DNA from: Sutcliffiella horikoshii
GTDB taxonomy: Bacteria; Bacillota; Bacilli; Bacillales; Bacillaceae_I
Direction of reading: 5' to 3'
NCBI GenBank assembly: GCA_001636495.1
Contig: KV440964.1
Coordinates: forward strand, 388,666 to 452,665
Length of the DNA: 64,000 bases
Shown: one piece after another, positions 17,134 to 32,201 of the stretch
Numbering within the stretch: position 1 is the stretch's first letter
Layout of the letters: the number at the start of each line of letters is the position of its first letter
The notes under the pieces: generated by a model
Told to the model about the DNA's origin: nothing
Seen by the model: only the letters and a program-made list of their open reading frames with translations
Database searches by the model: none
Made by a program: the position numbers and the translations under genes

Positions 17134-18078
17134 CTAGTCATCTTTACGCAGGCCAAGACCAAGCTCTTCTAATTTGTGCTTGACTTCTTCTAAAGACTTA
17201 CGGCCTAAGTTGCGAACTTTCATCATATCTTCTTCTGTTTTATTTGCAAGTTCCTGAACAGTGTTGATTCCAGCACGCTTCAGGCAGTTGTAAGAACGAA
17301 CGGATAGATCCAATTCTTCGATAGTCATCTCAAGAACTTTCTCTTTCTGATCTTCTTCTTTTTCTACCATGATTTCAGCGTTTTGAGCCTCATCCGTCAA
17401 TCCTACAAATATATTTAAGTGCTCAGTTAAAATCTTTGCCCCAAGTGCTACAGCTTCTTGTGGACCGTTACTACCATCTGTCCATACATCGATTGTAAGC
17501 TTGTCATAGTTAGACACTTGGCCTACACGAGTATTTTCAACATAATAAGAAACGCGGGAAACTGGTGTAAAGATGGAGTCAATTGGAATTACACCGATTG
17601 GTTGATCTTCACGTTTGTTTCCGTCCGCTGTTACATATCCGCGACCGCGTTTAGCAGTGAAACGAATACGCAAGTGAGCGTCCTTCGCTAACGTAGCGAT
17701 ATGAAGGTCAGGGTTAAGGATCTCAACATCGCTGTCATGAGTAATGTCAGCAGCTGTTACAGCTCCTTCGCCTTGCACATCAATCTCTAACGTCTTCTCA
17801 TCATCAGAATAGATTTTCAATGCTAGCTTCTTAACGTTCAAAATAACTGTTGTAACATCTTCAACGACGCCTTCAATTGTTGAGAACTCATGCAGTACAC
17901 CATCTATTTGGATAGATGTTACAGCGGCACCAGGAAGTGAGGATAAAAGAATACGACGTAAGGAGTTACCCAAAGTTGTTCCATATCCACGCTCAAGTGG
18001 CTCGACGACGAATTTACCATAGTTGGCGTCATCGCTGATTTCAACCGTTTCGATTTTTGGTTTTTCGATTTCTAACAT
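17134..18078 (-). CDS. rpoA: RNA polymerase alpha subunit
   Basis: This 314-aa protein has exactly the B. subtilis length. The N-terminal domain with [14 protein letters not shown] (about 29-42) drives dimerisation and core assembly. The C-terminal domain (about 250-314, with [15 protein letters not shown]) contacts UP elements and activators such as Spx. It lies between rpsK and rplQ. The 170-bp gap upstream (18079-18248) holds AT-rich sequence that could carry an internal promoter, but no clear -35/-10 pair was found. Confidence 0.98.
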   Translation of the reverse strand: MLEIEKPKIETVEISDDANYGKFVVEPLERGYGTTLGNSLRRILLSSLPGAAVTSIQIDGVLHEFSTIEGVVEDVTTVILNVKKLALKIYSDDEKTLEIDVQGEGAVTAADITHDSDVEILNPDLHIATLAKDAHLRIRFTAKRGRGYVTADGNKREDQPIGVIPIDSIFTPVSRVSYYVENTRVGQVSNYDKLTIDVWTDGSNGPQEAVALGAKILTEHLNIFVGLTDEAQNAEIMVEKEEDQKEKVLEMTIEELDLSVRSYNCLKRAGINTVQELANKTEEDMMKVRNLGRKSLEEVKHKLEELGLGLRKDD

Positions 18079-18248
18079 TCATAACCCTCCTTCAAAACGT
18101 CGAAACCCCGGAAAGACAATAGATGTCTAACCGAAATTCCCCATAGGTATGTCCCGATTGTGCACAACAACAACATTTAATTTTCTCTGTATAATTAAAC
18201 TGTATCATCAGCCATTATTGACATGTATACAAAATCTATACAGACAAA

Positions 18249-18653
<405 letters not shown>

Positions 18654-18667
18654 TTACTTACTTGAAA

Positions 18668-19033
18668 TTATTTCTTTTTGTTCGCTACAGTACGACGAGG
18701 TCCTTTACGTGTACGAGCATTGTTCTTAGTGTTTTGACCACGAACCGGTAAACCACGACGGTGACGAAGACCACGGTAGCATCCGATTTCGATTAGACGT
18801 TTAATGTTTAGAGAAACTTCACGACGAAGGTCTCCCTCAACTTTAATTTTATCTACAACATCACGAATCTTTCCTAATTCTTCTTCCGTTAAGTCGCGAA
18901 CGCGAGTGTCTTCAGAAACACCAGCTTCAGCCAATACTTTCTCAGCTGTGGAACGACCGATACCGAAAACGTATGTTAATGAAATTACAACGCGCTTGTC
19001 GCGAGGAACATCAACACCAGCAATACGTGCCAT
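18668..19033 (-). CDS. rpsM: 30S ribosomal protein S13
   Basis: This 121-aa protein of the 30S head forms intersubunit bridges. It has [19 protein letters not shown] at the start, the helix-two-turn-helix VFGIGRSTA and [18 protein letters not shown] near the basic C-terminus. GGGAGGTG lies upstream of the ATG. Confidence 0.98.
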   Translation of the reverse strand: MARIAGVDVPRDKRVVISLTYVFGIGRSTAEKVLAEAGVSEDTRVRDLTEEELGKIRDVVDKIKVEGDLRREVSLNIKRLIEIGCYRGLRHRRGLPVRGQNTKNNARTRKGPRRTVANKKK

Positions 19034-19053
19034 ATATGCGCACCTCCCTCAAG

Positions 19054-19173
<120 letters not shown>

Positions 19174-19208
19174 TTACCTCCCTGATAGTACGGAGTGCTA
19201 AAATAGGT

Positions 19209-19427
19209 TTATTTAAAACGATACGTAATTCTACCGCGTGTTAAATCGTATGGAGAAAGCTCCACCGTTACTTTATCTCCTGGTAGGATCCGAATAAAGT
19301 GCATACGTATTTTCCCAGATACATGGGCCAACACAGTATGACCATTTTCCAATTCTACTTTAAACATAGCATTTGGTAAAGTCTCAACGACCGTACCTTC
19401 TACTTCAATTACATCGTCTTTCGCCAT
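19209..19427 (-). CDS. infA: Translation initiation factor IF-1
   Basis: This 72-aa protein is a single S1/OB-fold that binds the 30S A site during initiation. [19 protein letters not shown] opens the protein and RGRITYRFK ends it, as in B. subtilis. Its ATG overlaps the stop of the upstream KOW gene by one base (TAATG). Confidence 0.98.
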   Translation of the reverse strand: MAKDDVIEVEGTVVETLPNAMFKVELENGHTVLAHVSGKIRMHFIRILPGDKVTVELSPYDLTRGRITYRFK

Positions 19428-19741
19428 TAATTAAGTTCTCCCTTCTTCAAATCAGTAACAAGCTCATTAACAAATTTGGTCAGTGCGAAACGCAGCTTTC
19501 CATTTGTCACACGGCCTGTTTCCTTCATACTGTTCTGAACTTCTGGAGACACGTAATCAAAAAATTCAAGATGATGAATGTTCTTTTTCTTTGGGCGGTC
19601 AAACTTCCGCTTGTCTCCATCCGCTAGGACGACAAAACGCTCATCAAGAATTTTAATAATTACGGCATACTGTCCGGCATCTCTGCCTTGAGTAATCGAA
19701 ACAATTTGGCCTACTTGCAGAGTCGAATTGGATTCGATCAA
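19427..19741 (-). CDS. KOW-domain RNA-binding protein (L14e-like), YbzG type
   Basis: This 104-aa basic protein has an N-terminal KOW/SH3-like segment ([21 protein letters not shown], split here as residues 8-28) and a [11 protein letters not shown] patch. It occurs between map and infA in many Bacillaceae and is annotated there as a KOW or L14e-like RNA-binding protein. Its role is unknown. The start is a TTG, about seven bases after AAGAGGTGA. The stop overlaps the infA start by one base, so translation is probably coupled. Confidence 0.85.
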   Translation of the reverse strand: MIESNSTLQVGQIVSITQGRDAGQYAVIIKILDERFVVLADGDKRKFDRPKKKNIHHLEFFDYVSPEVQNSMKETGRVTNGKLRFALTKFVNELVTDLKKGELN

Positions 19742-19754
19742 GCAATATCACCTC

Positions 19755-20500
19755 TTAGGCTTTTGTTAAGATCTCGTAGCCTGTTTCTGTAATAGCGACC
19801 GTATGTTCAAAATGAGCACACATTTTACCGTCAACAGTAACAACAGTCCAGTCATCTGCTAACGTTTTTACGTAGCGGGTGCCTGCATTGACCATTGGTT
19901 CAATTGCAAGAACCATACCAGGTTTTAACCGTGGACCTTTATTAGGAGGTCCATAATGAGGAATTTGTGGGTCTTCATGTAAGTCTTGACCAATTCCATG
20001 CCCTACATACTCTCTTACAATTGAAAAATCGTGTCCTTCTGCATACGTTTGTATCGCATGGGAAACATCAGAGAGACGAGCGCCCGGTTTTACTTCCTTG
20101 ATGCCTTCATACAATGATTGTTCCGTGACTTCAAGTAATCGCTTTGTTTCATCGGATATGTTACCAACAGCATACGTCCAAGCGGAGTCTCCGTGGTAAC
20201 CATTATATTTAGCACCAATATCTATGCTAATGATATCTCCGTCTTTCAATACACGATCGCCCGGAATACCATGAACAAGTTCTTCATTGACAGAAGCGCA
20301 GATGCTTCCGCGAAAACCATTATACCCCTTAAACGAAGGAATTGCATCATGTTTGCGGATGAATTTCTCAGCAATATCATCCAATTGCTTCGTTGTTACA
20401 CCAGGTACAATATGTTTTTTCAATTCTTGATGGGTTAGAGCGACGATTCTACCTGCTTCTCTCATGATGTCAAGTTCACGAGGAGTTTTACAGATGATCA

Positions 20501-20501
<1 letters not shown>
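19755..20501 (-). CDS. map: Methionine aminopeptidase type I
   Basis: This 248-aa enzyme removes the initiator Met from nascent proteins. The five metal ligands are visible: D94, D105, H168, E201 and E232, with the substrate-contact His in LVHGIP (H77). It has no N-terminal extension. Its ATG overlaps the adk stop by one base. Placement after adk in the spc operon is conserved in Firmicutes. Confidence 0.97.
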
Positions 20502-21163
<662 letters not shown>

Positions 21164-21211
21164 TCAGTATCTTGTGAAGTATATTGGGATAATGTTATCC
21201 CAATTACTTCA

Positions 21212-22507
21212 TTACTTGATAAAGCCTTTATAATGACGCTTCACTAACTGACTTTCTAGCTGCTTCATCGTCTCAAGTGCAACACCTACGACGATTAGTA
21301 GACTAGTACCGCCAATCTGCACTGCTGCAGGAAGGCCGGCAAAGCTCATAAAGATGATAGGAAGGATAGAAATAGCTGCCAAGAACAATGCACCAACAAA
21401 AGTTAGTCGGTAAATGATCTTTGTCAAGTATTCCTGTGTATTTAAACCAGGACGAATTCCTGGGATATATCCGCCTTGTTTCTTTAAGTTTTCTGCCATC
21501 TGCTCAGGATTAGACTGAACAAATGTATAGAAATAAGTGAAGGCAATTATAAGAGCAACATATACAACCATACCGATAGGATTCGTGTAGTCAAATGAAC
21601 TAATGATCCATCTTGTCACTGCATTCTCGCTAAAGAATGAAGCGATAGTCGGTGGTGTAATGATAAAGGATACAGCAAAGATAACAGGAATTACCCCTGC
21701 AGCATTAACCTTCAATGGTAAGTGTGTAGTGTGTCCTCCACCAGTAGGAGCGCGACCCGCCATCTTCTTCGCATACTGAATCGGAATCTTACGTAACGCT
21801 TGCTGGATAAAGATAACACCTACGATAACTGCCAAGATAGCAAGTAGGATTAGAGCGACAATCACAAGATTTAAGAATAACTGATCACCAGCATCCTGGA
21901 TCAAAGAAGCATAAATCTGGTTTGCGCCTGTCGGGATTGCAGATACGATACCAGCGAAGATAAGAATGGAGATTCCGTTACCTACGCCATGTGCCGTGAT
22001 TTGCTCACCAAGCCACATTAGAAATGCAGTTCCTGCTGTTAACACTATTGCTATAAGCAGATAAGTAGTGATGGTCGGATTCGAAATCAATTGACCATTG
22101 GCCATTGTGTTGAATCCGATTGACATACCGATTGCCTGGATAAAACCAAGTACAATGGTAAAATACCTAGTGAATTGAGCTAGTTTGCGACGTCCAGCTT
22201 CTCCTTGTTTTGACCACTCCGTAAACTTCGGAACAACATCCATTTGTAAAAGTTGTACAATGATGGACGCTGTGATGTATGGCATTACACCCATGGCAAG
22301 AATAGAGAAGTTCTGAAGAGCTCCACCACCAAAAGTATTCAGGATACCAAATACACTAAGTTCATCCTGGAATTTCAAAATGTCAGCGTTCACCCCTGGT
22401 ACTGGGATAAACGTACCGATACGGAATATTACTAACATTAGTAGGGTGAAGACTATTTTCTTTCTTATATCACCCACGCGCATAAAATTGGAGAATGTCT
22501 GGAACAT
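21212..22507 (-). CDS. secY: Protein translocase channel SecY
   Basis: This 431-aa protein has ten predicted membrane helices and is the channel of the Sec system with SecE and SecG. Recognisable blocks are NTFGGGALQNFSILAMGVMP, the plug-adjacent region, and FTYFYTFVQSNPEQMAENLK in a cytosolic loop. The ATG overlaps the rplO stop by one base. Its partner SecE is encoded at 48683. Confidence 0.98.
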   Translation of the reverse strand: MFQTFSNFMRVGDIRKKIVFTLLMLVIFRIGTFIPVPGVNADILKFQDELSVFGILNTFGGGALQNFSILAMGVMPYITASIIVQLLQMDVVPKFTEWSKQGEAGRRKLAQFTRYFTIVLGFIQAIGMSIGFNTMANGQLISNPTITTYLLIAIVLTAGTAFLMWLGEQITAHGVGNGISILIFAGIVSAIPTGANQIYASLIQDAGDQLFLNLVIVALILLAILAVIVGVIFIQQALRKIPIQYAKKMAGRAPTGGGHTTHLPLKVNAAGVIPVIFAVSFIITPPTIASFFSENAVTRWIISSFDYTNPIGMVVYVALIIAFTYFYTFVQSNPEQMAENLKKQGGYIPGIRPGLNTQEYLTKIIYRLTFVGALFLAAISILPIIFMSFAGLPAAVQIGGTSLLIVVGVALETMKQLESQLVKRHYKGFIK

Positions 22508-22947
22508 TAAATCACCTCAACTGAACCGCCAGCTGCTTCGATCGCTTCCTTAGCTGCTGAGGAGAATTTATGAGCACGAACTGTAAGCTTTTTCTCGATA
22601 GAACCGTTACCCAATACTTTAAGACCAGCGTTTAATTTGCTAACTAAACCTGTTTCAAGAAGTAATTCAGGAGTAACTTCAGTTCCTTCGTCAAAGCGAT
22701 TTAGTGCATCAAGGTTGATGATTGCATACTCTTTACGATGAATGTTCGTGAATCCGCGCTTAGGTAAGCGTTGGAATAGAGGTGTTTGACCACCTTCGAA
22801 TCCAGGACGAACGCCACCGCCAGAGCGTGCATTTTGACCTTTATGACCTTTACCAGAAGTTTTTCCGTTACCAGAACCAGTTCCGCGACCTACACGGTTA
22901 CGTTCTTTACGAGATCCTTCGTTAGGTTTTAACTCATGAAGTTTCAT
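22507..22947 (-). CDS. rplO: 50S ribosomal protein L15
   Basis: This 146-aa protein assembles late in the 50S subunit. The Gly/Arg-rich N-terminal arm includes [19 protein letters not shown]; the C-terminal globular part ends in AAGGSVEVI. It precedes secY with a one-base overlap. Confidence 0.98.
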   Translation of the reverse strand: MKLHELKPNEGSRKERNRVGRGTGSGNGKTSGKGHKGQNARSGGGVRPGFEGGQTPLFQRLPKRGFTNIHRKEYAIINLDALNRFDEGTEVTPELLLETGLVSKLNAGLKVLGNGSIEKKLTVRAHKFSSAAKEAIEAAGGSVEVI

Positions 22948-22981
22948 TGTGGCACCTCCTTATTTAAAAAACCGTTTCTAT

Positions 22982-23164
22982 TTATTGCTCGTTCACAGTA
23001 ACAAGGTGAGATACCTTGTTAATCATTCCACGGATAGCTGCGTTATCCTCATGGACAACTGTTTGGTGCATCTTTTTCAAACCTAGAGTTTGAACAGTCA
23101 CACGTTGATCTTGTGGACGACCGATTACACTGCGAGTGAGGGTGATTGCTAATTTATTCGCCAT
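22982..23164 (-). CDS. rpmD: 50S ribosomal protein L30
   Basis: This 60-aa protein has the family pattern [20 protein letters not shown] and MINKVSHLV. It lies between rpsE and rplO, the spc-operon order. Confidence 0.97.
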   Translation of the reverse strand: MANKLAITLTRSVIGRPQDQRVTVQTLGLKKMHQTVVHEDNAAIRGMINKVSHLVTVNEQ

Positions 23165-23177
23165 TTTGTTTCCCTCC

Positions 23178-23681
23178 TTATCCTAACAGTTCTTCTACCG
23201 TTTTACCACGCAATTTCGCAACGTCCTCTGCACGTTTCAATTGCTTTAATCCGTTGATTGTTGCACGGATCATGTTGATTGGTGTGTTAGACCCTAAAGA
23301 TTTAGAAAGGATGTCTTGTACACCCGCTAACTCAAGTACCGCACGAACCGGTCCTCCAGCGATAACCCCAGTACCTTCAGAAGCAGGTTTCAATAGGATT
23401 TCACCAGAACCGAATTCACCAAGTACTTGATGAGGAATTGATGTACCAACGATAGGTACAGCAACCAAGTTCTTTTTCGCATCTTCAATTGCTTTACGGA
23501 TTGCTTCAGGTACTTCTTGAGCTTTACCAGTACCAAAACCAACATTACCGTTTTTATCTCCTACTACTACTAGAGCAGCAAAGCGGAAACGACGTCCACC
23601 TTTTACTACTTTCGCAACGCGGTTAACCGTAACAACGCGTTCTTCAAGTTCTAATTTGTTTGGGTCAATATTACGACGCAT
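23178..23681 (-). CDS. rpsE: 30S ribosomal protein S5
   Basis: This 167-aa protein acts at the decoding accuracy centre with S4 and S12. The double-stranded RNA-binding-like N-domain includes [37 protein letters not shown] is in the C-domain. The spectinomycin loop region reads KVVKGGRRF, the sensitive form. Confidence 0.98.
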   Translation of the reverse strand: MRRNIDPNKLELEERVVTVNRVAKVVKGGRRFRFAALVVVGDKNGNVGFGTGKAQEVPEAIRKAIEDAKKNLVAVPIVGTSIPHQVLGEFGSGEILLKPASEGTGVIAGGPVRAVLELAGVQDILSKSLGSNTPINMIRATINGLKQLKRAEDVAKLRGKTVEELLG

Positions 23682-23701
23682 CAGTGTCCCTCCTTTTCCG
23701 A

Positions 23702-24061
23702 TTAAAATTCTAGACCAGCCTCACGTGCAGCATCTGCTAATGCTTTCACACGGCCGTGATATAAGTATCCACCGCGGTCGAATACTACTGATTTGATACC
23801 TTGTTCAATTGCGCGCTTTGCAACTAGTTCTCCAACTGCCTTCGCGGACTCAACGTTGCTACCGCTTGCTGTTACATCTTTATCAAGTGTAGAAGCACTT
23901 GCGATTGTTACAGCGTTAGCATCGTCAATCACTTGAGCGTAAATGTGTTGGTTTGAACGGAACACATTTAAACGTGGACGAGTTGCAGTTCCTGATAACT
24001 TAGCACGAACACGAGTGTGTCTTTTCTTACGAGTAGAATTCTTATCAGGTTTTGTAATCAT
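23702..24061 (-). CDS. rplR: 50S ribosomal protein L18
   Basis: This 119-aa protein binds 5S rRNA with L5. It has the basic opening [20 protein letters not shown] and [20 protein letters not shown], ending in [13 protein letters not shown]. It is 20 bp downstream of rplF's partner position in the spc order rplF-rplR-rpsE. Confidence 0.98.
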   Translation of the reverse strand: MITKPDKNSTRKKRHTRVRAKLSGTATRPRLNVFRSNQHIYAQVIDDANAVTIASASTLDKDVTASGSNVESAKAVGELVAKRAIEQGIKSVVFDRGGYLYHGRVKALADAAREAGLEF

Positions 24062-24096
24062 CGTGCAGTCACTCCTTTCTATCTGCTTATGCCGTA

Positions 24097-24633
24097 TTAC
24101 TTAGCAGTTTTACCTTCTTTACGACGTACATGTTCACCTTCATAACGAATACCTTTACCTTTGTAAGGTTCTGGTGGGCGAACGTCACGAATGTTAGCTG
24201 CTAAAGCACCTACGCGCTCTTTATCAATACCTTTAATAACGATCTTTGTGTTTGCTGGTACTTCCACTTCAATCCCTTGTTCAGGAGTGATTTCTACTGG
24301 ATGAGAGTAACCAACGTTTAGAACAAGCTTGTTACCTTGCTTAGAAGCACGGTAACCAACCCCGATAAGTTCCAATCCTCTTTCGAAACCGTTTGTTACA
24401 CCTTGAACCATGTTGTTTAAAAGTGCACGAGTTGTTCCGTGGATTGTACGGTGTTCTTTGCTATCAGAAGGACGTACTACTGTTAATACGTTCTCTTCCA
24501 CTGTAATAGCCAATTCTTGGCTGAATGTACGAGTTAATTCACCTTTAGGACCTTTTACGGTAACTGTGTTGTTGTCGTTTGTAATTGTAACCCCAGTTGG
24601 GATTTCAATAGGTTTTTTACCTACACGTGACAT
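24097..24633 (-). CDS. rplF: 50S ribosomal protein L6
   Basis: This 178-aa protein binds near the sarcin-ricin loop. Two related RNA-binding domains are present; [16 protein letters not shown] and [16 protein letters not shown] are conserved. I chose the ATG giving [12 protein letters not shown] because GGAGG lies nine bases upstream and it matches B. subtilis; an in-frame start six codons earlier sits in the ribosome site itself. Confidence 0.97.
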   Translation of the reverse strand: MSRVGKKPIEIPTGVTITNDNNTVTVKGPKGELTRTFSQELAITVEENVLTVVRPSDSKEHRTIHGTTRALLNNMVQGVTNGFERGLELIGVGYRASKQGNKLVLNVGYSHPVEITPEQGIEVEVPANTKIVIKGIDKERVGALAANIRDVRPPEPYKGKGIRYEGEHVRRKEGKTAK

Positions 24634-24664
24634 AGTTACACCTCCGTTCAATTAAAGAAATTTA

Positions 24665-25063
<399 letters not shown>

Positions 25064-25093
25064 TTAATTTACCTCCTTCCCAATTATCGGGTT

Positions 25094-25309
<216 letters not shown>

Positions 25310-25849
25310 TTATTTTTGGAATGGCATTCCGAATGATGTTAAAAGCTCACGAGCTTCTTCATCAGTGTTAGCAGTTGTAACGATAACGATATCCATACCG
25401 CGTACCTTGCTAACTTTATCGTAATCAATTTCAGGGAAGATAAGTTGCTCTTTCACTCCAAGAGTGTAGTTTCCACGACCGTCGAAAGACTTCTTGGAAA
25501 TTCCACGGAAGTCACGAACACGTGGTAGGGAAACAGATACTAACTTATCTAGGAATTCGTACATACGCTCGCCGCGTAATGTAACTTTCGCACCGATAGG
25601 CATTCCTTCACGAAGACGGAAACCAGCGATAGATTTTTTCGCTTTTGTTACAACAGGTTTTTGACCAGTGATAGAAGACAACTCTTCTACAGCTGCATCT
25701 AGAGCTTTAGAGTTTGCCACTGCATCACCAACACCCATGTTGATAACGATTTTCTCAAGCTTTGGAGCTTGCATCACAGATTTATAGTTAAACTTGCCCA
25801 TTAGAGCAGGAATAATTTCGCTTTGATACTTTTCTTTTAGGCGGTTCAT
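25310..25849 (-). CDS. rplE: 50S ribosomal protein L5
   Basis: This 179-aa protein binds 5S rRNA and the P-site tRNA elbow. It has [15 protein letters not shown] and [21 protein letters not shown] chose the ATG ([11 protein letters not shown]), eight bases after GGAGG, matching B. subtilis; a TTG one codon earlier is less well placed. Confidence 0.97.
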   Translation of the reverse strand: MNRLKEKYQSEIIPALMGKFNYKSVMQAPKLEKIVINMGVGDAVANSKALDAAVEELSSITGQKPVVTKAKKSIAGFRLREGMPIGAKVTLRGERMYEFLDKLVSVSLPRVRDFRGISKKSFDGRGNYTLGVKEQLIFPEIDYDKVSKVRGMDIVIVTTANTDEEARELLTSFGMPFQK

Positions 25850-25875
25850 CAAAAGTACCTCCTTTCTTCAACGTT

Positions 25876-26187
25876 CTATTTATCTAATTGTTCACCTGAT
25901 TTTGTTGCTACACGTACTTTTTTACCGTCTACTACCTTGTATCCTACACGAGTCGGTTCACCGGACTTAGGATCTAAAGGCATAACGTTTGATACATGAA
26001 TAGGTGCCTCACGGTTAATGATTCCACCTTGAGGATTTTCTTGAGATGGTTTAGCGTGCTTTTTGATCACGTTGATTCCTTCTACAAGAACACGGTCTTT
26101 CTTAGGATAAGATTCAAGAATAACTCCTTGTTTCCCTTTATCCTTACCAGAGATAACTACAACTTTATCACCTTTTTTGACATGCAT
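25876..26187 (-). CDS. rplX: 50S ribosomal protein L24
   Basis: This 103-aa assembly-initiator protein has an N-terminal KOW motif ([18 protein letters not shown]). The start MHVKKGDK, 11 bases after AAGGAGG, gives the B. subtilis length; an ORF start seven codons earlier overlaps the ribosome site. Confidence 0.97.
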   Translation of the reverse strand: MHVKKGDKVVVISGKDKGKQGVILESYPKKDRVLVEGINVIKKHAKPSQENPQGGIINREAPIHVSNVMPLDPKSGEPTRVGYKVVDGKKVRVATKSGEQLDK

Positions 26188-26224
26188 CCTTTCGCACCTC
26201 CTTGACAAACATCTTTTCGATTTA

Positions 26225-26593
26225 TTACAGAACTTCTGGAGCTAAAGATACAATCTTCATGTAGTTGTTATCACGTAATTCACGTGCAACTGGTCCGAAG
26301 ATACGAGTTCCACGAGGGCTCTTATCATCCTTGATGATTACGCATGCGTTCTCATCAAAACGGATGTATGAACCGTCATTACGACGAACTCCGCGCTTTG
26401 TACGTACTACAACAGCTTTCACTACGTCACCTTTTTTAACAACGCCTCCTGGTGTTGCTTGTTTCACTGTACAAACAATTACATCACCAATGTTAGCGTA
26501 GCGACGACCAGATCCACCTAGTACTTTAATAGCAAGCACTTCGCGAGCACCTGAGTTATCAGCAACTTTCAAACGAGATTCTTGTTGAATCAT
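26225..26593 (-). CDS. rplN: 50S ribosomal protein L14
   Basis: This 122-aa beta-barrel protein lies at the subunit interface and pairs with L19. It has [19 protein letters not shown] and [15 protein letters not shown]. It stands between rpsQ and rplX. Confidence 0.98.
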   Translation of the reverse strand: MIQQESRLKVADNSGAREVLAIKVLGGSGRRYANIGDVIVCTVKQATPGGVVKKGDVVKAVVVRTKRGVRRNDGSYIRFDENACVIIKDDKSPRGTRIFGPVARELRDNNYMKIVSLAPEVL

Positions 26594-26635
26594 GCATGGT
26601 ACCTCCCTTCGGAATTAAATATCCGAACTTATATA

Positions 26636-26899
26636 TTAGATAATTACAGCTTTCTCTACTACTTCTAGCAAACGGAAACGCTTTGTTGAAGATAATGGAC
26701 GAGTCTCCATGATTTTCACGATGTCGCCAGTTTTTGCTGTGCTATTCTCATCATGCGCTTTATACTTTTTAGAGTACTTAACACGTTTGCCGTAGAGTGC
26801 GTGAGTTTTATAAGTTTCTACAAGGACTGTGATTGTTTTGTCCATTTTATCAGACACAACACGACCAGTGTAAACTTTACGTTGGTTACGTTCACTCAT
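26636..26899 (-). CDS. rpsQ: 30S ribosomal protein S17
   Basis: This 87-aa OB-fold protein binds the 5' domain of 16S rRNA. It has [20 protein letters not shown] and MTETRPLS-type text ([15 protein letters not shown]). The position rpmC-rpsQ-rplN is standard. Confidence 0.98.
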   Translation of the reverse strand: MSERNQRKVYTGRVVSDKMDKTITVLVETYKTHALYGKRVKYSKKYKAHDENSTAKTGDIVKIMETRPLSSTKRFRLLEVVEKAVII

Positions 26900-26919
26900 T
26901 TTCGCGAACCTCCTCTTGA

Positions 26920-28203
<1,284 letters not shown>

Positions 28204-28206
28204 TGG

Positions 28207-28563
<357 letters not shown>

Positions 28564-28567
28564 CTAT

Positions 28568-28846
28568 TTAGCGTTTTGTTTTCTTATCATCATTTCCGTG
28601 ACCTTTGTAAGCACGAGATGGAGCGAATTCTCCAAGCTTGTGACCTACCATGTCTTCTGTCACATATACTGGTACGTGTTTACGGCCATCATATACAGCG
28701 ATTGTATGTCCGATAAATTGTGGGAAAATAGTAGAACGACGAGACCAAGTTTTAACAACTTGTTTACCCTCAGTTTCATTTAATTTTTCAATCTTAGCCA
28801 TTAAATGATCATCTACAAAAGGCCCTTTTTTCAAGCTGCGACCCAT
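28568..28846 (-). CDS. rpsS: 30S ribosomal protein S19
   Basis: This 92-aa protein of the 30S head forms an intersubunit bridge with L5. It has [16 protein letters not shown] and [19 protein letters not shown]. It lies between rplB and rplV. Confidence 0.98.
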   Translation of the reverse strand: MGRSLKKGPFVDDHLMAKIEKLNETEGKQVVKTWSRRSTIFPQFIGHTIAVYDGRKHVPVYVTEDMVGHKLGEFAPSRAYKGHGNDDKKTKR

Positions 28847-28903
28847 GTGGAAACCTCCCTTCGTGATTGCTCTACGGCTCCTGTGAACCGTAGTACAACC
28901 CCG

Positions 28904-29761
<858 letters not shown>

Positions 29762-29773
29762 TTATTTTTTGTA

Positions 29774-30061
29774 TTAAACCTCGAAGAATTCGATTTCTTT
29801 GCTATCAGCTTTTAAAGTTACGATAGCTTTTCTACGACGGTTAGTTAATCCGCTATGACGACCTACACGACGGAATTTACCTTTGTAGTTCATGATGTTT
29901 ACTTTTTCAACGTCTACGCCAAAGATCGCTTCAACAGCATCTTTAACTTCAGTCTTATTAGCTCTAACATCAACTTCAAACGTATATTTCTTTTCTGTCA
30001 TTAAATCTGTAGAACGCTCAGTAATCACGGGGCGCTTAAGAACATCACGATGATCTCTCAT
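29774..30061 (-). CDS. rplW: 50S ribosomal protein L23
   Basis: This 95-aa tunnel-exit protein docks trigger factor and SRP. It has [17 protein letters not shown] and [16 protein letters not shown]. Its ATG overlaps the rplD stop by one base. Confidence 0.98.
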   Translation of the reverse strand: MRDHRDVLKRPVITERSTDLMTEKKYTFEVDVRANKTEVKDAVEAIFGVDVEKVNIMNYKGKFRRVGRHSGLTNRRRKAIVTLKADSKEIEFFEV

Positions 30062-30684
30062 TATGCAAGCACCTCCTCTAATTTTTGAACAGCGTCTTTC
30101 GTAAAGATTACTTTATCGTGGTTTACAACGTCTAATACGTTCACACCAGTTACTGTAACAACTGTTACTCCAGGAATGTTACGAGCAGATAAAGCAACGT
30201 TTTCGTCAGCGTCAGCTGTTACGATCAACGCTTTACGATTGATTTCCAAACCTTTTAATACAGAAGTCATTTCTTTTGTTTTTGGTGCATCAAAAGCTAA
30301 TCCTTCTAATACTAATAGTTCGTTTTCTAATACCTTAGATGATAATGCAGATTTGATAGCTAAGCGACGAACTTTTTTAGGAAGTTTGTAGCTGTAGCTT
30401 CTTGGTGTAGGACCGAATACGATACCACCACCACGCCATTGTGGAGAGCGGATAGACCCTTGACGAGCACGACCCGTACCCTTTTGACGCCATGGTTTAC
30501 GTCCACCACCTGCTACTTCAGAACGTCCTTTTACTTTTGCATTACCTTGACGTTGAGATGCTCTTTGCATAACAATCGCATCGAACAATACGCTGTTATT
30601 TGGCTCAATACCGAATACAGCATCTGCTAATTCAACTTCACCAACGTTTGCGCCAGCTTGGTTGTATAATGCTACTTTAGGCAT
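30061..30684 (-). CDS. rplD: 50S ribosomal protein L4
   Basis: This 207-aa protein has a tunnel-lining loop and the globular domain. It has [19 protein letters not shown], the extended loop at about 60-80, in wild-type form. In E. coli L4 represses the S10 operon; a similar role here is not shown. Confidence 0.98.
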   Translation of the reverse strand: MPKVALYNQAGANVGEVELADAVFGIEPNNSVLFDAIVMQRASQRQGNAKVKGRSEVAGGGRKPWRQKGTGRARQGSIRSPQWRGGGIVFGPTPRSYSYKLPKKVRRLAIKSALSSKVLENELLVLEGLAFDAPKTKEMTSVLKGLEINRKALIVTADADENVALSARNIPGVTVVTVTGVNVLDVVNHDKVIFTKDAVQKLEEVLA

Positions 30685-30709
30685 TTGTAGTTCCTCCTTT
30701 CCTAAACAA

Positions 30710-31330
30710 TTAGTTTGCTTTTATAGCACTTTTAATTGTGATTAAAGATTTTTTTGGACCAGGTACGTTACCTTTAACAAGTAATAGGTTACGTTCTGCG
30801 TCTACTTTCACGATCTCAAGGTTCTGGATAGTAATGCGCTCTCCACCCATACGTCCAGGTAATAATTTACCTTTGAATACACGGTTTGGAGCAACAGGTC
30901 CCATAGAACCAGGACGACGGTGATAACGGGAACCGTGAGTCATTGGGCCGCGAGATTGGTTATGGCGTTTAATTGAGCCTTGGAAACCTTTACCCTTTGA
31001 AATTCCTGTTACATCTACTACATCGCCTTCTGCGAAAATATCAACTTTGACTTCTTGACCAACTTCTAAGTTAGCTCCACTGATTTCACGAATGAAGCGC
31101 TTAGGTGCTGTGTTCGCTTTAGCAACGTGTCCTTTTAAAGGCTTGTTCGCTAATTTATCGCGTTTGTCAGCAAAACCAATCTGAATCGCTTCGTATCCGT
31201 CTGTTTCAACAGTTTTAACTTGAAGTACAACGTTTGGTGTAGCTTCAATTACTGTTACAGGGATAAGATCGCCGTTTTCAGCAAAAACTTGAGTCATACC
31301 AACTTTTCTTCCTAAGATTCCTTTGGTCAT
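30710..31330 (-). CDS. rplC: 50S ribosomal protein L3
   Basis: This 206-aa protein has a loop reaching the peptidyl transferase centre. It has [16 protein letters not shown] and [20 protein letters not shown]. It follows rpsJ by 36 bp. Confidence 0.98.
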   Translation of the reverse strand: MTKGILGRKVGMTQVFAENGDLIPVTVIEATPNVVLQVKTVETDGYEAIQIGFADKRDKLANKPLKGHVAKANTAPKRFIREISGANLEVGQEVKVDIFAEGDVVDVTGISKGKGFQGSIKRHNQSRGPMTHGSRYHRRPGSMGPVAPNRVFKGKLLPGRMGGERITIQNLEIVKVDAERNLLLVKGNVPGPKKSLITIKSAIKAN

Positions 31331-31366
31331 CAGTCACACCTCCTAGATTATTTAAGTATTTATTGA

Positions 31367-31806
<440 letters not shown>

Positions 31807-31812
31807 TTACCT

Positions 31813-31841
31813 ATTATACATGGTGTTAATAGACAATGCAA
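31813..31841 (-). promoter_or_regulatory. Promoter of the S10-spc-alpha operon
   Basis: The minus strand carries -35 TTGCAT (31841-31836), a 17-bp spacer and a perfect -10 TATAAT (31818-31813). It lies about 140 bp upstream of rpsJ. Confidence 0.7.
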
Positions 31842-31991
31842 CTATATTTGAAATAAATCTCTGAGCACTTTTCATATTATAACGAGAAGTTAGGTTTATT
31901 GCAACCGGTGTGGTGGAGATTTATTCGTTTCAGTTTTTTCCAGTTGGGATTGGTAGTTATTTATATAGAAGAAAGACGTTTTATGTTGATT

Positions 31992-32133
31992 TTTTTCAAT
32001 GAAGTTATAATGACAATCTGATGCAGCTTTCTCTATCGGAAGGGTCTTCATTGATCTTATGAAGACACTTTCGGTCCGCTTTCTCTCTTGGATGTGTCTT
32101 CATCCAATCCACCTACCCTATGATGACAATCCC
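31992..32133. repeat. 52-bp tandem hairpin repeat array, site 2
   Basis: Units start at about 31992 (degenerate), 32044 and 32096, the same 52-bp period as the array at 11577. The unit at 32044 has GTCTTCAT, a 7-base loop and ATGAAGAC; the 32096 unit begins with GTCTTCAT and ends in ATGATGACA. The tails differ from site 1 except for a TCTCTCTTG stretch. It lies 5 bp beyond the tuf terminator. The segment 31842-31991 shows no gene or clear structure. Confidence 0.8.
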
Positions 32134-32138
32134 GAAAA

Positions 32139-32172
32139 CAAAAAACCGGCACCCCTCAATCGGGATGCCGGT
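32139..32172 (-). terminator. Terminator after tuf
   Basis: On the minus strand ACCGGCATCCC pairs with GGGTGCCGGT and is followed by TTTTTTG. It closes the str operon 30 bp beyond the tuf stop. Confidence 0.95.
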
Positions 32173-32201
32173 CTATTAAAAGATCTTCTCAGATCCAAAG
32201 A

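Noticed and set aside
24634-24651. Longer N-termini offered by extended ORFs at rplF, rplX, rplJ, rplK, secE, ispF and truA
   Set aside because: In each case the extension covers the Shine-Dalgarno site of a start that matches the family N-terminus.
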